A stretch of 64,000 nt of DNA from Vibrio gelatinilyticus (GCF_022836845.1 NZ_JAJNNZ010000008.1:1-64000), one strand, 5' to 3'; numbered from the stretch's first letter, positions 16,319-27,963 are shown. Numbers and translations: made by a program. Notes: generated from the sequence alone by a model not told the origin.

Positions 16319-17431
16319 ATGAGTCTCGCTGATCAAGTACTCGCCGTTAATGATGATCTCCCAATTCGTACTGACAAACCGGTACACAGTGGTAAAGTTC
16401 GTTCAGTATATTGGTTGACCGAAGAAGATAGCCGCCGATTAATCCAAGACAAAGGTTACGATGTCGCTCCGGATGCCCCACTGGCAATCATGGTAATTAG
16501 TGACCGTATTTCTGCATTTGACTGCATTTGGCGTGGTGAAGGTGGTTTGCAAGGCGTTCCTGGTAAAGGTGCGGCTCTCAATGCTATCTCTAATCACTGG
16601 TTCCAGCTTTTCAAAGACAATGGACTAGCAGATAGCCACATACTCGATATCCCTCACCCGTTTGTTTGGATCGTTCAAAAAGCGAAACCAATAATGATCG
16701 AAGCGATTTGCCGCCAGTATATTACGGGTTCAATGTGGCGAGCTTACGATAAAGGTGAGCGTGAATTTTGTGGTATTACCCTTCCTGAAGGCCTGGAAAA
16801 AGACAGCAAACTCGATTCTTTGTTAATGACACCATCCACGAAAGGCATCCTCAAAGGGATCCCCGGTGTACCAGAAGCTGATGATGTGAATATCACTCGT
16901 CAAAACATTAGCGACAACTTCGCTGCATTTAACTTCTCTTCTGTAAACGATATTGCTGTTTATGAGAACTTATTAGAGCAAGGCTTTAACGTGATCAGTG
17001 ATGCGCTAGAAAAAGTTGACCAGACATTTGTCGATACTAAATTTGAGTTCGGCTACGTGAATGACGCACAAGGTAATGAAAAGCTTATCTATATGGATGA
17101 AGTAGGAACACCTGACTCTTCACGAATCTGGGATACCCAAAAATATCAACAAGGAGAAGTCGTCGAAAACTCGAAAGAGAGTTTCCGTCAATTCTTACTA
17201 AATCACTTCCCTGATCCCGATATTTTGTTGAACAAAGAGCGTATGCCCGAACGAGAAGCACTCGCACGCGACAATGAGCTACCTCTCGATGCTCTAATGC
17301 AAGTATCAAAAACCTATACGGGAATCGCTGAAAAGATTACAGGCAGAGCCATCACACTAAGTGAGAACCCTAAGCAAGAAATCATTGATGTATTACGTCG
17401 TGACTATGATTTGATTGCCGACGAATGGTAA
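16319..17431 (+). CDS. purC: Phosphoribosylaminoimidazole-succinocarboxamide synthase
   Basis: A 370-residue protein of the long SAICAR synthase type. It joins CAIR and aspartate with ATP in purine synthesis. The start has [10 protein letters not shown], the ATP-binding strand pair, and later [34 protein letters not shown] and DTKFEFG, all family motifs. It is longer than the E. coli enzyme (237) and like the Vibrio and fungal form. AGGA precedes ATG by eight bases. It is a single gene with a PurR box and its own terminator. Confidence 0.96.
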   Translation: MSLADQVLAVNDDLPIRTDKPVHSGKVRSVYWLTEEDSRRLIQDKGYDVAPDAPLAIMVISDRISAFDCIWRGEGGLQGVPGKGAALNAISNHWFQLFKDNGLADSHILDIPHPFVWIVQKAKPIMIEAICRQYITGSMWRAYDKGEREFCGITLPEGLEKDSKLDSLLMTPSTKGILKGIPGVPEADDVNITRQNISDNFAAFNFSSVNDIAVYENLLEQGFNVISDALEKVDQTFVDTKFEFGYVNDAQGNEKLIYMDEVGTPDSSRIWDTQKYQQGEVVENSKESFRQFLLNHFPDPDILLNKERMPEREALARDNELPLDALMQVSKTYTGIAEKITGRAITLSENPKQEIIDVLRRDYDLIADEW

Positions 17432-17466
17432 GCCACCTGTCTAAGGGGTGTTAGCCATACAAATAG

Positions 17467-17491
17467 AAAAGGGAGCACTTGCTCCCTTTTT
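17467..17491 (+). terminator. Terminator after purC
   Basis: AAAAGGGAGCA and TGCTCCCTTTTTT form a stem and T tract, 36 bp after the stop. Confidence 0.9.
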
Positions 17492-17556
17492 TAATTGGTT
17501 TAGTTAAAACAACTAGGACTTAAATCCGCCACAAACTGCTTCGATATCAAGATTGA

Positions 17557-17934
17557 TTAGATCGAAATAAGAAAGTCATCCGCTTGTAAACGAACAATTT
17601 TAGCTTTTGTTTTTTCTTGAATAACGTCAATTTGCTCTGGCTCTAATGAGTAAGGCATCATTAGTTGTACCCTTTCGATGTTTTCATGGCGAGCGATCTT
17701 GATAAGAGTCACTAAGTTGGATTCGTCACTGCGACGAGACGAGAGACTCTTCATTGCCATGTCCCACAAGCGAGCATTTGGATCGCTGACATCCTTCGTA
17801 GCCTCATCCCACACAGTACTAAATATCGGTGCGATTGACGACAGTGCATCGACAAAGGTCCACTTTTGACTGCTCGACTCCCCAAGAAAACTGGTGTAAT
17901 CGAATACTGCTTCAGTTATTTCACTTGATTGCAT
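17557..17934 (-). CDS. Hypothetical protein, 125 residues
   Basis: A soluble acidic protein without signal peptide or Cys. The end reads as alternating strands and helices (LMMPYSLEPEQIDVIQEKTKAK). I do not recognise a family. It is convergent with purC and separated from the HrpB-like gene upstream by about 240 bp holding no visible gene; it may have its own promoter. The initiator ATG at 17934 has a GGAGAAG-like site upstream. Confidence 0.7.
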   Translation of the reverse strand: MQSSEITEAVFDYTSFLGESSSQKWTFVDALSSIAPIFSTVWDEATKDVSDPNARLWDMAMKSLSSRRSDESNLVTLIKIARHENIERVQLMMPYSLEPEQIDVIQEKTKAKIVRLQADDFLISI

Positions 17935-18173
17935 AACTTCTCCGATACTACAGACACAGAACCATTAAACTTACTATCAGTGACTTTAGCCAATATCGCA
18001 ATAGGATAGATGAAAATCATCTCAACAGGGAATAACCCTTACATTGCGCTATATAAAAAGCGAAATGGCAACATAAAACAAACAATTACATTGCACTGAA
18101 ACAATGTGTATACAACCTCGATAGCAATCACTTAATACATGTAAGAAGATACTGACGGCACTACTTTTCGTTA

Positions 18174-20528
18174 CTAACGTAGATCGAGTAATCGGCTGGC
18201 TTTACGGTACTGCACTTTCCAGCCCTGCCATGCTGGTAACTCTTTGCGCTTTGGGTCACCCTTTCTCGATCCTGATTGGTAAACGACAAGCACTCTTTTT
18301 CCTGCAGGGTAATACTCCACATCGAGCCTTAATCCGCTCAAATTAATTTCTAGAGGATACTTTTCCGCGAACTCAGGGTATTCCCAGTCGGGGATACCCT
18401 CAAACACGAAGTCATCGCTTTCAAACAGATCAAGTTCTTGAAAATCAGAGATCTCAAGTTGTGACAATTGATGAGTAAACCAGGATTCAAAATTCGTATG
18501 TTCAATAGTGACATGGGTTTCAGAAAGTCCCATCTCAACATACATTTTCCAATGACTGATTTGCTGCTGTCTTTGTTTGGCAAAGCCCGGCATCACCACC
18601 CCAGATTGAACCGCCTCGATGATGGGTCTTAAGGCAAATTCCCCTTTGGCTTGGATCTGTTTCGTGGTGAGCGTACGACCAGCAAATTCAAGTCTCAACT
18701 CAGACAATACGCCTTCTTCGCCTGTGATTGTATCGCCCTGAATCCACTCTCCAAACTCGTGCTGTATCATCAGCGACAGTGGGATAGGCAACATGACGGT
18801 CGCTAGATTGAGTGTTTGTTTTACCCCACGTCCAGGCAGACTGTGAGTATCAAGGACCACTGCGGCTTCTTCTTTATCTGAAAAGCGTGTGTTGCGTGCA
18901 GGCAATACTTCAAAAGATCCATTTCCCAGCGCGTCTCGCCTCTTTTTACGACGCACAAAAACAAGCTCAGGATGGCTGGTCAGAATAGCGGTCAACCACT
19001 CTTGGCGCTTAAAACGAGATGCCACCTCTAGATTCGGCAATTTGAAGATATCTCGCATTTGAGCCGCTAACAATTGCGCTTCGTTGAGAGCTTGTTCGTC
19101 CACCGTTACCCCATCAAACACTTGCCCTCTTAACAATCGAATGAGCAGTTCGCCATCACATAAGTTGGGTTCTTGTTGATTCAGCCTCTCTACGCTTTCT
19201 GGATCACTGGATGGCTGAGCAATACGCCCTATTGTAGAAAGAGCCGCTGTTAAATCTACCATCGCTTCCATTAACGCTTTGTTTGGCATGCGAGTAATCA
19301 AATCTGCGTATAAGGTATCCACTGGCAGAGGATACAGTCTACGACCATGTTCTGTGATGCCATTAGCATCAAGCGCTCCGAGTTTCTCTAGTTGTTCAGA
19401 GGCTTGAAGCAGAGTTTTCTTTGGCAGTTCATCGATGAAGTCCAAAGATTCAAGGCTATGGCCGCACGTGGCGGCGGCAAGCATAGGCTCAACCAATGAC
19501 TCTCGTTGCAACTCTGGCGGAGTCACATTTTCGAGTGCGGCGTGCTCTCCATACAATCGAACACATACCCCATGCATCACACGCCCTGCACGTCCACTGC
19601 GCTGTTTTGCACTCGCTTTTGAAATATGAGTCAGCATCAGCGTTGTCCGACCATTGCGCTGGATATTTCTGCGTTCTAGTCCCGAATCGACAACCACTTC
19701 AATATTGGGGATGGTTAACGAAGTTTCAGCGACATTGGTAGCGAGTACGATTTTGCGCCTTGACTGTACCTCCAGTGCGCACTGTCTTTCTTCATCACAG
19801 ACACTGGCGTGCAAAGGCGCAATAATGACATCCGATGCAACGGGCATTTTCTTAAGGGCCGACCGCACCAAAGAGATTTCTTTCCGACCCGGCAAGAACA
19901 CCAAAACATCACCTGTAGTCTCGATAAGAAGCAGTTCCACCTCTTTAGCCACTTTGTTTTCAAGCTGCCTAGCGTCAGGCAACTGGCGACTATCGGTACG
20001 TCGATACTCAATGTCCACGCCATAGTTGCGCCCGTGCGCCTCCATTCGGTGCCCATCAATGTAGTGACTTAATTTTTCGCCTTCAATGGTGGCTGACGTG
20101 ACAATGATTCGATGCGTCTGCTCTGTGTTAAGCAATGCCACCAACAAGTCTGTGTCCCAGCGACGTTCATGAAATTCATCCACCATGACGATATCAAAAT
20201 TCGCCAATTTGTTTTCCGCGTACCAGCGCAGCGCAATTCCCGGAGTCACAAAGACCACTCGGGAATCATCACTATATACGTTGTGCAATTTGATGGCATA
20301 GCCAATACGCTCACCTACTTTTTGCCCTTCACACTGCGCAAGATAAGTCGCAAGCGAAGTACAAGCGATACGTCTGGGTTCAACCACCAGCACACGGCCA
20401 TGCTGTTTCGCCCACAAAGGTAATCTGGTGGATTTTCCTGAGCCAGTTTCGGCTTCTACCACTAAATGGCTAGATGAAATGATTTGATGAAATTCAGATT
20501 CAATAGAATCGATAGGAAGTGACGTCAT
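18174..20528 (-). CDS. HrpB-like DEAH-box ATP-dependent helicase
   Basis: A 784-residue superfamily 2 helicase. Visible motifs: Walker A ETGSGKST (about 27-34), VEPRRIA (Ia), DEFHER (II, variant of DEAH), SAT (III), the RecA2 motifs NVAETSLTIP (V) and QRSGRAGR (VI), then a ratchet-like segment and the HrpB C-terminal region. Members of the family are thought to remodel RNA or ribosomal particles. It is somewhat shorter than HrpB (about 810-820) and diverged from it, so it may be a second paralogue. It is divergent from maeA with a 190-bp gap. Confidence 0.88.
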   Translation of the reverse strand: MTSLPIDSIESEFHQIISSSHLVVEAETGSGKSTRLPLWAKQHGRVLVVEPRRIACTSLATYLAQCEGQKVGERIGYAIKLHNVYSDDSRVVFVTPGIALRWYAENKLANFDIVMVDEFHERRWDTDLLVALLNTEQTHRIIVTSATIEGEKLSHYIDGHRMEAHGRNYGVDIEYRRTDSRQLPDARQLENKVAKEVELLLIETTGDVLVFLPGRKEISLVRSALKKMPVASDVIIAPLHASVCDEERQCALEVQSRRKIVLATNVAETSLTIPNIEVVVDSGLERRNIQRNGRTTLMLTHISKASAKQRSGRAGRVMHGVCVRLYGEHAALENVTPPELQRESLVEPMLAAATCGHSLESLDFIDELPKKTLLQASEQLEKLGALDANGITEHGRRLYPLPVDTLYADLITRMPNKALMEAMVDLTAALSTIGRIAQPSSDPESVERLNQQEPNLCDGELLIRLLRGQVFDGVTVDEQALNEAQLLAAQMRDIFKLPNLEVASRFKRQEWLTAILTSHPELVFVRRKKRRDALGNGSFEVLPARNTRFSDKEEAAVVLDTHSLPGRGVKQTLNLATVMLPIPLSLMIQHEFGEWIQGDTITGEEGVLSELRLEFAGRTLTTKQIQAKGEFALRPIIEAVQSGVVMPGFAKQRQQQISHWKMYVEMGLSETHVTIEHTNFESWFTHQLSQLEISDFQELDLFESDDFVFEGIPDWEYPEFAEKYPLEINLSGLRLDVEYYPAGKRVLVVYQSGSRKGDPKRKELPAWQGWKVQYRKASRLLDLR

Positions 20529-20718
20529 TTAAAGGCTACTATTGGTTTTTTGATCCAGTATATACCGAAACAACAACCGCTTGCAGTGTGATTATTGGAA
20601 CTTCGACTCCAAGTGTTTTAAACGCTCTACCAAAATTCTCAATCGCGATTTCCCTCAAAATGTGTTAATTTTGTTACTTAAACAGCCCAATCCAAAACTT
20701 TACCCACACAGGTAAGTC

Positions 20719-22407
20719 ATGAACAACGATAAAAGACCCCTCTATATTCCATATGCTGGACCAGCATTGCTTAGTGCGCCACTGTTAAACAAAGGCAGTG
20801 CATTTACCGCATCTGAACGTATCTCCTTTAATTTAGAAGGCCTTCTTCCAGAAAATACAGAGACTATCCAAGAACAAGTCGATCGCGCCTATAAGCAATA
20901 TTGTGGCTTCGAAAGTGACATGGATAAGCACATATACTTGCGTAATATTCAAGACACCAACGAAACACTATTTTATCGTTTGGTACAAAACCACATCAGC
21001 GAAATGATGCCTATCATTTATACTCCTACTGTGGGTGCTGCGTGTGAAAATTTCTCTAATATTTACCGTCGTGGTCGTGGTTTGTTTATCTCTTATCCAA
21101 ACCGTGACCGAATCGATGACTTACTGAATAACGCTCGTAACCACAATGTAAAAGTCATTGTCGTGACAGACGGCGAGCGCATTCTCGGTCTCGGAGATCA
21201 GGGCATCGGGGGCATGGGTATCCCGATTGGTAAGCTCGCTCTCTATACTGCATGTGGTGGCATTAGCCCCGCCTACACCTTACCAATCGTACTTGATGTC
21301 GGCACCAATAACCCGCAACGCCTAGCAGATCCTATGTATATGGGTTGGCGTCACCCGCGTATTACAGGTGCAGAATACGAAGCGTTCGTCGAAGACTTTA
21401 TCCAAGCGGTGCAGCGCCGCTGGCCAGATGCCTTAATTCAATTTGAGGATTTCGCTCAGAAAAACGCTATGCCGTTGCTTGAGCGATACAAAGATCGAAT
21501 CTGTTGTTTTAATGATGATATCCAGGGAACCGCTGCGGTAACTGTGGGCTCCTTGCTAGCAGCATGTAAAGCGGCTGGCAATAAATTGTCTGAGCAACGC
21601 GTCACATTTCTAGGTGCCGGTTCAGCTGGGTGCGGTATTGCTGAAGCTATTATCGCGCAAATGGTTTCTGAAGGCATTTCTGATGAGCAGGCTCGTTCAC
21701 AAGTGTACATGGTCGACCGTTGGGGTTTGCTCCAAGACGGTATGCAGAACCTTCTTGATTTCCAACAGCGTCTGGTTCAAAAAGACAGCAACACTGCTAG
21801 CTGGCAATCAGATAACTCTGGCTTCTCGCTATTGGATGTTGTTCGCAATGCTAAGCCGACGGTACTTATTGGCGTCTCTGGAGCTCCTGGTCTCTTTAGC
21901 AAAGAAGTCATTCAAGAAATGCATCAACACTGTGAGAAGCCGATCGTTTTCCCGTTGTCGAACCCCACTAGCCGAGTTGAAGCTACCCCAAATGACATCT
22001 TACGCTGGACCAATGGTCAGGCGTTGGTCGCAACAGGAAGCCCATTTGACCCTGTCGTTATCGATGGTCAAAAATACCCTATTGCACAATGCAACAACAG
22101 CTACATTTTCCCAGGCATTGGCCTCGGAGTGCTCGCTGTTCAAGCATCACGTGTCACCGATGAAATGTTAATGGAGTCAAGCCGAGCGCTTGCTGAGTGT
22201 TCTCCTTTGGCTAAAAACGGCACAGGCATGATACTGCCACCTTTAGAAGAGATTCACCTCGTGTCCAAACGTATTGCCTTTGCTGTCGCTAAGAAAGCGA
22301 TTGAGCAAGGACATGCGCTAGAGATCACGGATGAAGCCCTTGAAGCCGCCATCGATCAGCACTTCTGGCAACCAGTGTATCGACGTTATAAGCGAACAGC
22401 GTTTTAA
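20719..22407 (+). CDS. maeA: NAD-dependent malic enzyme
   Basis: A 562-residue protein that decarboxylates malate to pyruvate with reduction of NAD+. It shows the malic enzyme motifs: the Tyr-containing [44 protein letters not shown] and [11 protein letters not shown] (metal ligands), and the Rossmann GAGSAGCGI. Length is that of E. coli MaeA (565). It is monocistronic with a terminator behind. Confidence 0.97.
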   Translation: MNNDKRPLYIPYAGPALLSAPLLNKGSAFTASERISFNLEGLLPENTETIQEQVDRAYKQYCGFESDMDKHIYLRNIQDTNETLFYRLVQNHISEMMPIIYTPTVGAACENFSNIYRRGRGLFISYPNRDRIDDLLNNARNHNVKVIVVTDGERILGLGDQGIGGMGIPIGKLALYTACGGISPAYTLPIVLDVGTNNPQRLADPMYMGWRHPRITGAEYEAFVEDFIQAVQRRWPDALIQFEDFAQKNAMPLLERYKDRICCFNDDIQGTAAVTVGSLLAACKAAGNKLSEQRVTFLGAGSAGCGIAEAIIAQMVSEGISDEQARSQVYMVDRWGLLQDGMQNLLDFQQRLVQKDSNTASWQSDNSGFSLLDVVRNAKPTVLIGVSGAPGLFSKEVIQEMHQHCEKPIVFPLSNPTSRVEATPNDILRWTNGQALVATGSPFDPVVIDGQKYPIAQCNNSYIFPGIGLGVLAVQASRVTDEMLMESSRALAECSPLAKNGTGMILPPLEEIHLVSKRIAFAVAKKAIEQGHALEITDEALEAAIDQHFWQPVYRRYKRTAF

Positions 22408-22425
22408 TCTGAAGCAACATCACAT

Positions 22426-22453
22426 AAAGGCTCTTGTTTACAAGAGCCTTTTT
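22426..22453 (+). terminator. Terminator after maeA
   Basis: AAAGGCTCTTG pairs with CAAGAGCCTTT around TTTA, followed by TTTCTTG. Confidence 0.9.
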
Positions 22454-22495
22454 CTTGTCTAATGTGTTTTTGCAGTTAAGTATCGGTAACTCTTT

Positions 22496-22819
22496 ATGTT
22501 TGAAATTTTTGCTCCTGGTGGTCAGTTCATCTCGAACTATCTAATTGAAATCTCAACGGCGCTCGTGGCCTGTTTGCTCGTGGTTATTGGCGCTGACGTA
22601 AACCGCCTTTTACGCAATTCATTACGAAATACTAACTTTTTTGTTCGCACGGTGTGCTTTATACTGCTTAATGCATTTGGATATGGACTGGTGATCATTA
22701 AGCTTACTCCATACCTGGCCAAACTCTTGGGTAAATCCGAACCCGGTCTGATGTTCAGTCTCGTGGTTCTCAGCTTTGTGAGTATAGGAATTTGGGCTCA
22801 AAGGAATCGACAGATTTAG
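22496..22819 (+). CDS. DUF3392 membrane protein
   Basis: A 107-residue inner-membrane protein with about three helices (about 17-34, 48-70, 80-98) and a short basic tail. It matches the small DUF3392 family of Vibrio and relatives; its role is not known. Its stop codon shares one base with the start of sanA, so the two genes are translationally coupled and probably act together at the envelope. Confidence 0.85.
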   Translation: MFEIFAPGGQFISNYLIEISTALVACLLVVIGADVNRLLRNSLRNTNFFVRTVCFILLNAFGYGLVIIKLTPYLAKLLGKSEPGLMFSLVVLSFVSIGIWAQRNRQI

Positions 22820-23523
22820 TGACCTACTTAGGCAATAAAGTGCCATTTCGCTGGCGCATTCATATCCGGCTATTCAAACGAATTAGCCTTTCGATATTGC
22901 TTGCCTGTTTATTCGCAGGGCTGTTTGTTATCAGTATCGACCGTTGGGTGAGTTGGCAAGCACAAGACCGCATCGTCAGCACTGCCGACAATCTCGAAGA
23001 GTTTGAAGTGGCCGTAGTTTTGGGAACCAGTAAATATCTTGGCCGCACACTCAATGAGTATTACAGCCACCGTATAGAAGCGGCCATTGATTTGTTTAAG
23101 CAACAAAAAGTTTCTCATTTCTTGCTCAGCGGCGACAATGCCCATCGCTCTTATAACGAGCCTTGGACCATGAAGCGCGATCTGCTAAAAGCCGAAGTCC
23201 CTGAGGCGAATATCCATCTCGATTACGCTGGTTTTCGAACTTTAGACTCCATCGTTCGTGCCAAGAAGATCTTTGATACTGACGACTTTCTTATCATCAC
23301 TCAAAAATTCCATTGCGAGCGCGCCCTGTTTATCGCCAATTACTATGACATCAACGCCCGTTGTCTTGCCGTCCCTGGCCCTGTTAAAAAAACGGGATTC
23401 TCTATTAGGTTAAGAGAAGTTTTTGCTAGAACCAAAGCGTTTTTGGATTTGTACATCATGAATACTCAGCCTAAGTTCTTAGGGCCGAAAGAGCCGATAC
23501 TCAGCTCAACATCGCCCGAATAA
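22819..23523 (+). CDS. sanA: SanA-like DUF218 envelope protein
   Basis: A 234-residue protein with an N-terminal membrane anchor (about residues 17-40) and a periplasmic DUF218 domain containing VVLGTSKYLGRTLNEYY, FLLSGDNAHRSYNE and FLIITQKFHCERALFIA. E. coli SanA keeps vancomycin out at high temperature and SfmC/YdcF relatives are envelope proteins. The start is a GTG overlapping the DUF3392 stop (TAGTG). ORF extension upstream to 22792 would overlap the previous gene and has no ribosome site. Confidence 0.88.
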   Translation: MTYLGNKVPFRWRIHIRLFKRISLSILLACLFAGLFVISIDRWVSWQAQDRIVSTADNLEEFEVAVVLGTSKYLGRTLNEYYSHRIEAAIDLFKQQKVSHFLLSGDNAHRSYNEPWTMKRDLLKAEVPEANIHLDYAGFRTLDSIVRAKKIFDTDDFLIITQKFHCERALFIANYYDINARCLAVPGPVKKTGFSIRLREVFARTKAFLDLYIMNTQPKFLGPKEPILSSTSPE

Positions 23524-23715
23524 GCCTTGTTTACTTTGCCGAATTATTTGCTGGCTGGGGCATAAACAACGCGCGATCTTTATTTTTCGAAATCCATCGT
23601 TTGGGGTTAAACCTCGAGCCTTGCCACAACACTATTCTCTCACCGATTAACAGTAGAACTGCCGTGAAGAGTTTTGGTAGACTGGCAGAAACAACATCAT
23701 AAAAAGAGCAATACA

Positions 23716-24543
23716 ATGTCACTTCTTGCAAAAGGAACGCTTTCGAAAATGAAAGCAAGTCTTGAAAACACGCTTCACTACCGTTTACCTGTGGGTGATG
23801 AAGAGGTCGATTTAGCCCCATATCTCGGTAAATCAATTTCACTCAAACATACGGGTAATATTTTTTGCAGCTCATGCGGAAAGAAGACCAAGAAAAGCTA
23901 CTCACAAGGTCACTGCTTCGTGTGCATGCGCAAGTTGGCCAGTTGCGATATGTGCATCATGAAGCCAGAAACGTGCCATTATGAACAGGGAACCTGCCGT
24001 GAGCCACAATGGGGTGAAGACAATTGTATGGTCGATCACTTTGTGTATTTGTCGAACACATCCAGTCTAAAAGTTGGCATTACTCGCCACACACAGATCC
24101 CAACGCGTTGGATAGATCAAGGAGCGACTCAGGGCCTACCAATATTAAAGGTTAAGACAAGACATATCTCGGGATTGATCGAAATAGAGCTGGCGAAGCA
24201 CATTGCCGACAAAACCAATTGGCGCACCTTGCTAAAGCAGGATGGAGAGCCGATAGAGTTGCAACAAAGGGCGAGTGAACTACTGCCTTTGGTTGAAGAC
24301 AAAATTGCTGAAATCAAAGCTAAATATGGTGACGATGCCATCACCGTATTAAACGAAAATATCACGCAACTGAGTTATCCTGTTGATGCTTACCCAACCA
24401 AAATTGTATCGCATAACTTTGATAAAGAGCCTTTGGTCACTGGCACATTACAAGGCATTAAAGGCCAATACCTGATTTTCGATACCGGAGTGATCAACAT
24501 TAGAAAGTTCACGTCATACGAAGTCGAAGTGTCCGACGAATAA
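23716..24543 (+). CDS. DUF2797 zinc-binding protein, possibly GIY-YIG related
   Basis: A 275-residue protein. Residues 40-100 hold many Cys: CSSCGKK, CFVCMRK, CDMC, and others, as for one or two zinc ribbons. After these comes FVYLSNTSSLKVGITR and then PTRWIDQGA, which resembles the two strands and the Arg helix of GIY-YIG nucleases (VGIT in place of YIG). The C-terminal strand-rich domain is unclassified. It is the usual chromosomal DUF2797 gene of Vibrio. ATG 23716 has AAAGAGCA upstream; an upstream ATG at 23674 is poorly placed. Confidence 0.82.
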   Translation: MSLLAKGTLSKMKASLENTLHYRLPVGDEEVDLAPYLGKSISLKHTGNIFCSSCGKKTKKSYSQGHCFVCMRKLASCDMCIMKPETCHYEQGTCREPQWGEDNCMVDHFVYLSNTSSLKVGITRHTQIPTRWIDQGATQGLPILKVKTRHISGLIEIELAKHIADKTNWRTLLKQDGEPIELQQRASELLPLVEDKIAEIKAKYGDDAITVLNENITQLSYPVDAYPTKIVSHNFDKEPLVTGTLQGIKGQYLIFDTGVINIRKFTSYEVEVSDE

Positions 24544-24550
24544 AACCTTG

Positions 24551-24588
24551 CTCTCAGGCCTGGCGACTAATACGACCCGGCCTGAGAG
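24551..24588. terminator. Hairpin between convergent genes
   Basis: CTCTCAGGCC pairs perfectly with GGCCTGAGAG across an 18-base loop. It has no T tract, but it sits exactly between the converging DUF2797 and aminotransferase genes. Confidence 0.5.
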
Positions 24589-24598
24589 TGGACTATGG

Positions 24599-25828
24599 TT
24601 ACATCAGCTTTGCAAGGGCATCAAAGAAGCGATCAATTTCTTCAAACGTGTTGTAGTGCATAAAGCCAACACGCACCACTCCGCCCTCTTTTTCTATTCC
24701 TAACTGACGAACCAGTCCCAAAGCGTAAAAATGGCCATTCCAAACACAGATATTCTGCTCACCAAGCGATCGCGCAATCAGCTCTGGCTCAATACCCTTT
24801 ATACGCAGAGCAAAAGTGGGCGTTCGCTTTAGAGAGCTAGGGTCATTTATGCCAAATAACGTGATGTCTGGGTATTCCTTTAACCTCAATAAAAAGTGCT
24901 CGCTGAGCCTAGCCTCATGCTCTGTGTATTGCTTGAAGCTCTCTATCAAACGTTGTCGTAAAGTCAGACTACGTTCTGCCCACTGAGCTAAATAATTGAC
25001 TGTCTCGATGAATCCCGCTAGAGCCTCAAAGTTCTGAGTGCCCGTTTCAAAACGCCCTGGGCCAAGTTCGGTTGCAGGCTCCACTTTGTATGGCTGTAGA
25101 CGCTGTAACCACTTAGGTGATACATACGCAATGCCCAAGTGAGGGCCAAAGAATTTATAGGCCGAACAGACCAGAAAATCACATCCAAGTTCTTGAACAT
25201 CAATCAAATGGTGCGGCGCACAATGCACCGCATCCACGTAGACCATCGCATTGACTCTCTTAGCCAGCTCCACGACACGCTCGATATCAACCATAGAGCC
25301 TGTGGTGTTTGAAGCATAAGTAACAGCAATCAATTTGGTTTTATTTGAAATCAGGGTTTCTAGATGGTCGATGTCCAGAGTGCAATCATGCTCATCAAGC
25401 CGTACCTGGTGCACATTTACACCTTTATCATCCGCAGCTTGCTGCCAACTCGAAACGTTGGAGTAGTGATCGAGTGCAGTGACAATGACTTCATCGTCTT
25501 GCTGCCAATCTCTCGAAATAGAGCGGCTCAGTTGAAACGTCAAAGACGTCATATTCGCCCCAAATACAATATTGTGCTTTGATTCTGCGTTCAACAATGC
25601 CTGGGCACTGCAACGAGCCTTTTGCATTACATCAACGGTTTGCTGACTACTAAAATAATGACCACCCAAATTTGAATTATACCGTCCAAGATAGTGCCCC
25701 ATTGCATCAATGACTTGTTTTGGCACTTGAGAGCCACCCGGCCCATCAAGAAAGGTTACCGGCATTTGATTATGAATTTGAGCCAGTGCATGAAACTGTT
25801 CTCTAACCTTCTCAGGAGTGAAGCGCAT
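24599..25828 (-). CDS. Class V aminotransferase, cysteine desulfurase-like, without the active-site Cys
   Basis: A 409-residue PLP enzyme. D199 (VDAVH) and the Schiff-base Lys225 (SAYKFFGPH) are present. In SufS/CsdA the C-terminal loop reads R-T-G-H-H-C-A; here the aligned stretch is W-N-G-H-F-Y-A, so Tyr368 stands where the persulfide Cys should be. The protein therefore probably does not desulfurate cysteine. This agrees with the broad 'cysteine desulfurase-like' subfamily, whose reaction is unknown. It overlaps the end of the 2OG-Fe oxygenase gene by 17 bases, and the two are one operon. Confidence 0.88.
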   Translation of the reverse strand: MRFTPEKVREQFHALAQIHNQMPVTFLDGPGGSQVPKQVIDAMGHYLGRYNSNLGGHYFSSQQTVDVMQKARCSAQALLNAESKHNIVFGANMTSLTFQLSRSISRDWQQDDEVIVTALDHYSNVSSWQQAADDKGVNVHQVRLDEHDCTLDIDHLETLISNKTKLIAVTYASNTTGSMVDIERVVELAKRVNAMVYVDAVHCAPHHLIDVQELGCDFLVCSAYKFFGPHLGIAYVSPKWLQRLQPYKVEPATELGPGRFETGTQNFEALAGFIETVNYLAQWAERSLTLRQRLIESFKQYTEHEARLSEHFLLRLKEYPDITLFGINDPSSLKRTPTFALRIKGIEPELIARSLGEQNICVWNGHFYALGLVRQLGIEKEGGVVRVGFMHYNTFEEIDRFFDALAKLM

Positions 25829-26468
25829 GGCTTGGCTCCTTTGCAGTCAGGACAAAAACATCCATGTGCCCAGCGCGATTTTTATTAATGCACCGGATAG
25901 GTTTGGCGTTATGCCATAGTTTATCATCGGCCAGCATTGCCACCTCACCATCTTCCAGCACTTTTCGAAAAAACGGCGCTTCGTTATTATTTCGATACAG
26001 CATAATTTCACCACCAACGATATTGCTTCTGTCGATCCCAACGAGGGCAATATGATTAAAGCCATCTTGATGAATACCTTCGGGTGCTACTTGCGTTTCA
26101 TCAAAAACCGCCGAAATCCTCATTTGATGAATTTCAATTTCCTGATTGTTGGGCAATGAATTTGCCGAAGCGAACAGCTCGACTAACTCCCTCATGCCAG
26201 CGCTAGCAAGTGTGCTTTCTAGGATTGGTTCAAATTGCCTAACCACATTACCTTGAAAACGATTGATATCGTTTGTCTGCATAAACTTTTGCTTACCCAG
26301 CTGTTGTAACTTCCCATCAGAAAAACTGATCACGGAATAGCGTCTCAATCGATATTGCCCGTCTGCGTGCTGCGTCTTTGGTAGCGACTCAAAAGTCGGT
26401 GACAATTGCTCAATGGCGTGATGACTTAACTGAGTAAGATGCAAAGTGTTGCTATGAGAAGGTAACAT
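25812..26468 (-). CDS. 2-oxoglutarate/Fe(II) dioxygenase (2OG-Fe_Oxy_2 family)
   Basis: A 218-residue soluble enzyme. The facial triad is visible: H133 and D135 in GIHQDGF, and H186 in KLWHN; R193 downstream could hold 2-oxoglutarate. The family includes free amino-acid hydroxylases such as isoleucine dioxygenase. The start is ATG 26468, with GGAG six bases before it; an ATG at 26480 lies within that ribosome site. It heads an operon with the aminotransferase gene. The likely reading is oxidation of an amino acid or amine which the partner then processes; substrate is unknown. Confidence 0.85.
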   Translation of the reverse strand: MLPSHSNTLHLTQLSHHAIEQLSPTFESLPKTQHADGQYRLRRYSVISFSDGKLQQLGKQKFMQTNDINRFQGNVVRQFEPILESTLASAGMRELVELFASANSLPNNQEIEIHQMRISAVFDETQVAPEGIHQDGFNHIALVGIDRSNIVGGEIMLYRNNNEAPFFRKVLEDGEVAMLADDKLWHNAKPIRCINKNRAGHMDVFVLTAKEPSHALHS

Positions 26469-27819
<1,351 letters not shown>

Positions 27820-27843
27820 TAGCCACGTTATCTGATAAACCTT

Positions 27844-27872
27844 AAAACCCAGGGGTATTTCCACTGGGTTTT
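27844..27872 (+). terminator. Terminator after trxB
   Basis: AAAACCCAG pairs with CTGGGTTTT. The loop is 11 bases and the T run is short. Confidence 0.7.
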
Positions 27873-27963
27873 GTTGTGTATAGTCCACAAGATTCTCCAT
27901 CAAGGGAATTGGGTATATAATGCCAACCCTTATAACAATAACGACCAACCATAAGCCTTCTAC

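Noticed and set aside
19654..20025. Frames antisense to the HrpB-like helicase
   Set aside because: Several overlapping short frames in the same region, none with a start site; typical of antisense shadows.
18174..20528. Phage or mobile-element helicase
   Set aside because: Base use matches its neighbours, and the gene lies between purC and maeA in an ordinary chromosomal order.
21614..22171. 185-residue frame inside maeA
   Set aside because: Out-of-frame shadow within a fully conserved enzyme gene.
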